In this document: positions 59,692 through 64,000 of the stretch, piece after piece
How positions within the stretch are numbered: the first letter of the stretch is position 1
Layout: each line of letters starts with the position of its first letter
NCBI RefSeq assembly: GCF_000003195.3
Contig: NC_012877.2
Span: 10,146,855-10,210,854 of the forward strand
DNA: 64,000 bases
DNA from: Sorghum bicolor
Lineage: Eukaryota > Streptophyta > Magnoliopsida > Poales > Poaceae
Direction: 5' to 3'
The notes under the pieces: model-generated
Seen by the model: the letters and a program-made list of their open reading frames with translations, nothing else
Database searches by the model: none
What the model was told of the DNA's origin: nothing
Program-made: the position numbers and the translations under genes

Positions 59692-60889
59692 TGACGGTTC
59701 TTAAGTATCAATTTTAATTATCAAATAAACAAGAGAATGGACCAATATGCAACCATCACCTAGAATTAGGGTTTGATCTGACAGAATTCCATGAGTTTTG
59801 TTGTTTATCTATTTCTGCAGGGGGTTATCAGGAAATAAGGAAGAAAGGCCCACATGTCGGGATTACATAGAGATATCAACGCATCGCACAATTTTACATC
59901 ATCTAGAAGACTCCAGAAGCCACGAGACCGAAGCGGAGGCAAAACTGGGCCAGGCCCAGGGCGCCCGCCCCCCTGCTGGAGCCAATTCAGGACTCCTTCG
60001 CTCGGGATATTCCACCGACCTATTGGATCGAGAAAAACATAGTACCACCTCGGCTATCGACCCAAAAACGCATAGAAGGGGAGGACTATATAAGCAAGGC
60101 CCCCCTGGCCCCTGGAGAAGACATGAAGAAATTATCATAGAGACTGAGGGGTGCCCTCGAAGGAAAACCTCTTCTCTAATTAATATTTCTTTTTAGGCTT
60201 AGCAATCAATGTAAGGTAGAAATAGATCTTCTAGTTTCTACTAGATTGAGAGAGATAGAGTGGAGGAAGCCCGGCCTGTCGGTGTCTACTCCAAGCTTGT
60301 ACCTGCGGGATCAAGTTCTCCTAACCCGAAGCTTGCTCCTAGGATTCTTCAGTAATTCGACTTCTAAATTCTAGTAAGTTCTTGTTTTATTGTTCTTATG
60401 GTTTATGAGTTTACTTTAATCTCTTCGCGTAGAGTTTAGAGTAATCATTGCTGGCGTAAACATGGTGTTTAGGCTGGGGTACTCATAGATATTCCCTGAC
60501 TAGCTGGACCGTGGTAGTAGTGAGGAACGTGACAATTCCGAGCTACCTTTGTAGATCACATCTCGTTAGCAGGAAGGATAGGGTTTATAGGTGCGGGTTG
60601 AACATCCTTTGTGGTGTCTAGATTCCGTTAGCCTCCCCATTAGAATAGTAGATCATCCTTACCAAGGTTAGAAGGAGACTACGGTTGCAGTCTTCTCTAT
60701 TTATCACTCACATCGAAAGACATTCTTTGTGTCTAAAGGTTAGTAGTAATAGACCGGTTAGTCAGATGCACTCTTTCTCCTAGTGGTAAAAAAATAAATA
60801 CGATACTCTGGATAACCTCCCGGGTGAAGTGCTCACCGATATCCGTGCGCTTGCGGATCAATTCCTTATTGCGTTCCCAAATATCAACA
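59692..60889 (+). repeat. 5' LTR of the Athila-like element
   Basis: About 1198 bp, from TGACGGTTCTTAAG to the CA at 60888-60889, eight bases before the primer-binding site. A TATA box (CTATATAAG) lies at about 60086-60094. The right end is less certain than the left because the 3' LTR is outside the window. Confidence 0.75.
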
Positions 60890-60897
60890 AGCATTTC

Positions 60898-60915
60898 TGG
60901 CGCCGTTGCCGGGGA
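60898..60915 (+). other. Primer-binding site of the Athila-like element
   Basis: TGGCGCCGTTGCCGGGGA is a common plant gypsy primer site, usually assigned to tRNA-Asp. Confidence 0.8.
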
Positions 60916-61021
60916 GAAAGACGGTTGCTGAGATAACCTGAGTCTTGCTACTAGCTTGTATCTATACTTTTATCTTTTCTTATCTTTTATATTCTTTATT
61001 TATTTTCTTTATTCTTACCTT

Positions 61022-64000
61022 ATGGAAAACCAAAATTCTAAATCGATCCATGAGTCTGCAATCCCTTTAGCAACTGACCTTTTACCATGGGAATCATCAC
61101 AGCCTATCCAAACATCCCAGTATAAGTTAAGTTCTAGGTTGATTGCCATGATTCAAAACCTATCTTTTTCGGGAAAGGAAGACGAAAACCCTTACCTTCA
61201 TATTAGAGATTTTGAGCAAACATGTGATTGTCTTCGCATTGAAGGCATTTCTGATAAGACTTTACGTTGGAAGCTTTTTCCTTTTTCTCTAAGGGGAGAA
61301 GCTAGACAATGGTACAGTCAGAAGGTAAGTTAACAACAAGGTGAATGGGGAGTTTTACGAGCCAACTTTTGTCTAGATTTCTATTCCCTTGACCGTATAG
61401 CCGACCTTAGACTCGAAGTCCTATCTTTTAAACAAAAAGATAATGAAACTTTGGGAAAATCCTGGAAACGTTTTTCTGATCTTTTAGAATCTGGTCCAAA
61501 CCTTAATCTTGAAGACCCTGTTCTTTTATTTCACTTTTTTCGAGGTCTTCATAAAAATCACAAACAAATGCTGCACACAATGTCTAGAGGTTCTTTCTTT
61601 CGCATCCCTGCTAATGAAGCTAGAGTGATCCTAGATAGAATCCTAGAAGCTGAGATGGATAATACCCTTCATGATGAAACCTACGAAGCCGAAGTAGACA
61701 CTCTGCCAAATTCTTCATCTACTTTAGCTATCCCAAGTTCTGAGCCACAAGAAGAAGAAATTCCACTACCGGACTTCATGCTGGATATTGAATCCGATCT
61801 TTTTGCCGATTTTGGAAATATTTCAAACTACCATTCTATTGACAAACCCCAAAACGGTCAGTTTAGCATTTATTTACCAAGTGAATATCAATTGAGAGAG
61901 CTTATCTCAGTCATGAGTAGCGAATGGTTGGAGGAATCAGAGCTTTCCTCTGATGTGATCCGTTTGGACACACCCTCTATAACTATACGCTGTGCTTATA
62001 ATTCTGATCGATTTAATGCTCTTTATAATCCTGTTGTGGGGATCAACATTGTGTCTGAATCCTTTGCACTTAAACTATTTAAAAATCTTATCTTAACCCC
62101 CACAACAAAGGTCATAAAGGAATCTTCAGGACGATTAGTCCCCAGTCTTGGAATTATTAATGTCCTACCTCTTACGGTAGAAGGCTCCATGGTTCATTTG
62201 AACTTCTATATCTTTGATACATGGGACTTCGACCTGTTAATAGGACAACCTTTTAGAAGACTCCTTTATGAAGGTCATACTGGAAAGCTACACATTTCTT
62301 TTGGAAAAACTTTTCAATTCCCAATGATAATTTCACACTCCTTAAATAATAAGGCCGAGTCATATCTTTTGCCTGATCCTATGGAGGAGGTAAAGGCTGC
62401 ATCTCTAGAGCTTTTAGATGAACCAGACTTAGAAGACGAAACTCCTTTCTTCATAGAAGAAGAAGACGAACCTTCCGAGCCTGAACCTTTAGATGAGTTT
62501 GCAGAAACACCTAGACCCCCCATAGAACTTAAAACCTTACCACCCGGTCTTACCTATGCTTTCCTAAACAATAATCCAGAATTCCCTGTGATCATTAGCG
62601 ATAAACTCACTCAGGATCAAACTCTACGATTAATGACCATTCTTGAGAAACATCACTCAGTTTTCGGCTACTCACTTCAAGATCTTACAGGAATCAGTCC
62701 TATGATTTGTACTCATCGTATTCCAACAGATCCTTCTGTTACACCCTCTCGAGAACCCCAACGTAGACTTAACAACACTATGAGAGAGGTAGTTAAAAAG
62801 GAAGTTATTAAGTTGCTGCATGCAGGGATTATATATCATGTGCCGCACAGTGAGTGGGTAAGCCCAGTACAAGTTGTGCCCAAAAAGGGAGGCATGACAG
62901 TTATTATGAATGAAAAGAATGAGCTAATTCCGCAACGCACCGTCACAGGATGGCGGATGTGCATAGACTAAAGAAAATTAAACAAAGCCACGAGAAAGGA
63001 TCACTTTCCTTTACCTTTTATAGATGAGATGCTAGAGCGGTTAGCAAACCATTCGTTCTTTTGTTTCTTAGATGGATATTCAGGGTATCATCAAATCCCG
63101 ATCCATCCCGATGATCAAAGCAAAACCACCTTTACATGCCCATATGGAACTTATGCTTACCGTAGAATGTCTTTTGGGTTATGTAATGCACCAGCTTCTT
63201 TTCAAAGATGCATGATGTCTATATTTTCTGATATGATTGAAGAGATTATGGAAGTTTTCATGGATGATTTCTCTGTTTATGGAAAAACTTTTGATAGTTG
63301 TCTTGAAAACTGAGACAAGGTTTTGCAAAGATGTGAAGAAAAGCACTTAATCCTTAATTGGGAAAAATGTCATTTTATGGTTAGAGAAGGAATAGTGCTA
63401 GGACACTTAGTGTCTGAAAGAGGTATTGAGGTAGACAAAGCTAAAATTGAAGTAATTGAACAACTACCTCGACCTATGAACATAAAAGGAATTCGAAGCT
63501 TTCTTGGCCATGCTGGTTTTTATCGTAGATTCATAAAAGATTTTTCATTTATTGCTAGACCACTTACTCTTTTGCTAGCCAAGGATGCTCCTTTCGAATT
63601 TGATGATGCATGTCTAACATCTTTCAATTTATTAAAGAAAGCACTCATCTCTGCACCAATCATTCAACCCCCTGATTGGTCGTTGCCTTTTGAAATTATG
63701 CGTGATGCTAGTGATTATGCTATGGGGGCAGTATTAGGACAAACTAAAGATAAGAAGCATCATGCAATTGCTTATGCCAGTAAAACTTTGACAGGAGCTC
63801 AGCTTAATTATGCAACCACTGAAAAAGAGCTTCTGGCTGTTGTCTTTGCCATTGATAAATTTAGATCTTATTTAGTTGGAGCTAAAATAATTGTTTACAC
63901 TGATCATGCGACATTAAAATATTTGCTCACTAGAAAAGATGCTAAACCTCGCCTGATTAGATGGATCTTATTACTCCAAGAATTTGACTTAGAAATAAAA
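61022..64000 (+). pseudogene. gag-pol of the Athila-like element, one frame with three stops
   Basis: From the ATG at 61022 (MENQNSKSIHE) one frame runs to the window end, broken only by stops at 61331-61333, 62969-62971 and 63311-63313. Gag motifs include LRWKLFPFSLRGEARQWYS. An acidic linker and a protease-like region follow (NPVVGINIVS near 62030, then DFDLLIGQPF near 62230), but I see no D-T/S-G triad there. RT motifs are WRMCID, FFCFLDGYSGYHQIP, FGLCNAPASFQRCM and FMDD (63257-63268). Beyond it is RNase H ([17 protein letters not shown], then [11 protein letters not shown]). The integrase lies beyond the window. Confidence 0.9.

Larger units (their letters stand above)
59692..64000 (+). 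mobile_element. Athila-like Ty3/gypsy LTR retrotransposon, cut by the window edge
   Basis: A long LTR (59692-60889) starts TGACGGTTCTTAAG inside the second RNase H of the Tat element. A primer-binding site and one long gag-pol frame follow and run off the right edge. The RT sequence (FPLPFIDEMLERLANHSFFC, YMDD-type FMDDFSVYG) resembles the Athila lineage. The five bases before the LTR, 59687-59691 (GCTAT), would be one target-site copy. It is the younger of the two nested elements. Confidence 0.9.

Noticed and set aside
1..64000. CRISPR arrays, operons, rRNA and true tRNA genes
   Set aside because: No direct-repeat/spacer pattern and no full tRNA or rRNA sequence was seen; the window is plant nuclear DNA.

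Overview
This is a nuclear plant window, most likely from a grass (Poaceae) of the sorghum/Andropogoneae type. The basis is: spliced plant genes (a ZF-HD homeodomain factor, the AP-2 sigma adaptor subunit, a class-IV-like B-box factor, a STICHEL-like AAA protein, an Alfin-like PHD protein), very GC-rich coding exons beside AT-rich introns, and dense Tourist/Stowaway/hAT MITEs plus Ty3/gypsy and LINE retroelements. The species is an inference; I could not search a database.

Layout. 1-5385 is a minus-strand Tat-clade Ty3/gypsy element (5' LTR 4918-5385, gag-pol running off the left edge). 5386-10413 is non-genic, with a GC-rich island and a hAT-type MITE carrying a nested Stowaway. 10414-11400 (minus) is an intact ZF-HD gene with a probable 5'UTR intron up to about 12236. 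12.3-20.6 kb is intergenic with several MITEs. 21110-25596 (minus) is a complete six-exon AP-2 sigma gene (142 aa). 25.8-30.7 kb holds nested Tourist elements and a LINE fragment. 30891-32713 (plus) is a two-exon B-box gene (245 aa) with an upstream ORF and a MITE directly in front. 34677-39991 (minus) is a six-coding-exon STICHEL-like gene (1175 aa). 42.8-47.0 kb is MITEs and a broken L1-type LINE that carries two abutting hairpin MITEs. 48357-52406 (minus) is a five-exon Alfin-like PHD gene (259 aa). 54430-59691 is a second, plus-strand copy of the same Tat family. It is interrupted in its second RNase H region by an Athila-like element (59692 to beyond 64000) with three in-frame stops.

The five host genes show no operon-like or pathway relation. 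All gene models were built by hand from splice signals and family knowledge; exon lengths sum to intact frames. I found no convincing novel system. The best leads are an amber codon shared by both Tat copies at the protease-RT junction, the short uORF plus promoter MITE of the B-box gene, an AP-2 sigma first coding exon that is only the ATG, and several near-perfect hairpin MITEs that could give small RNAs.
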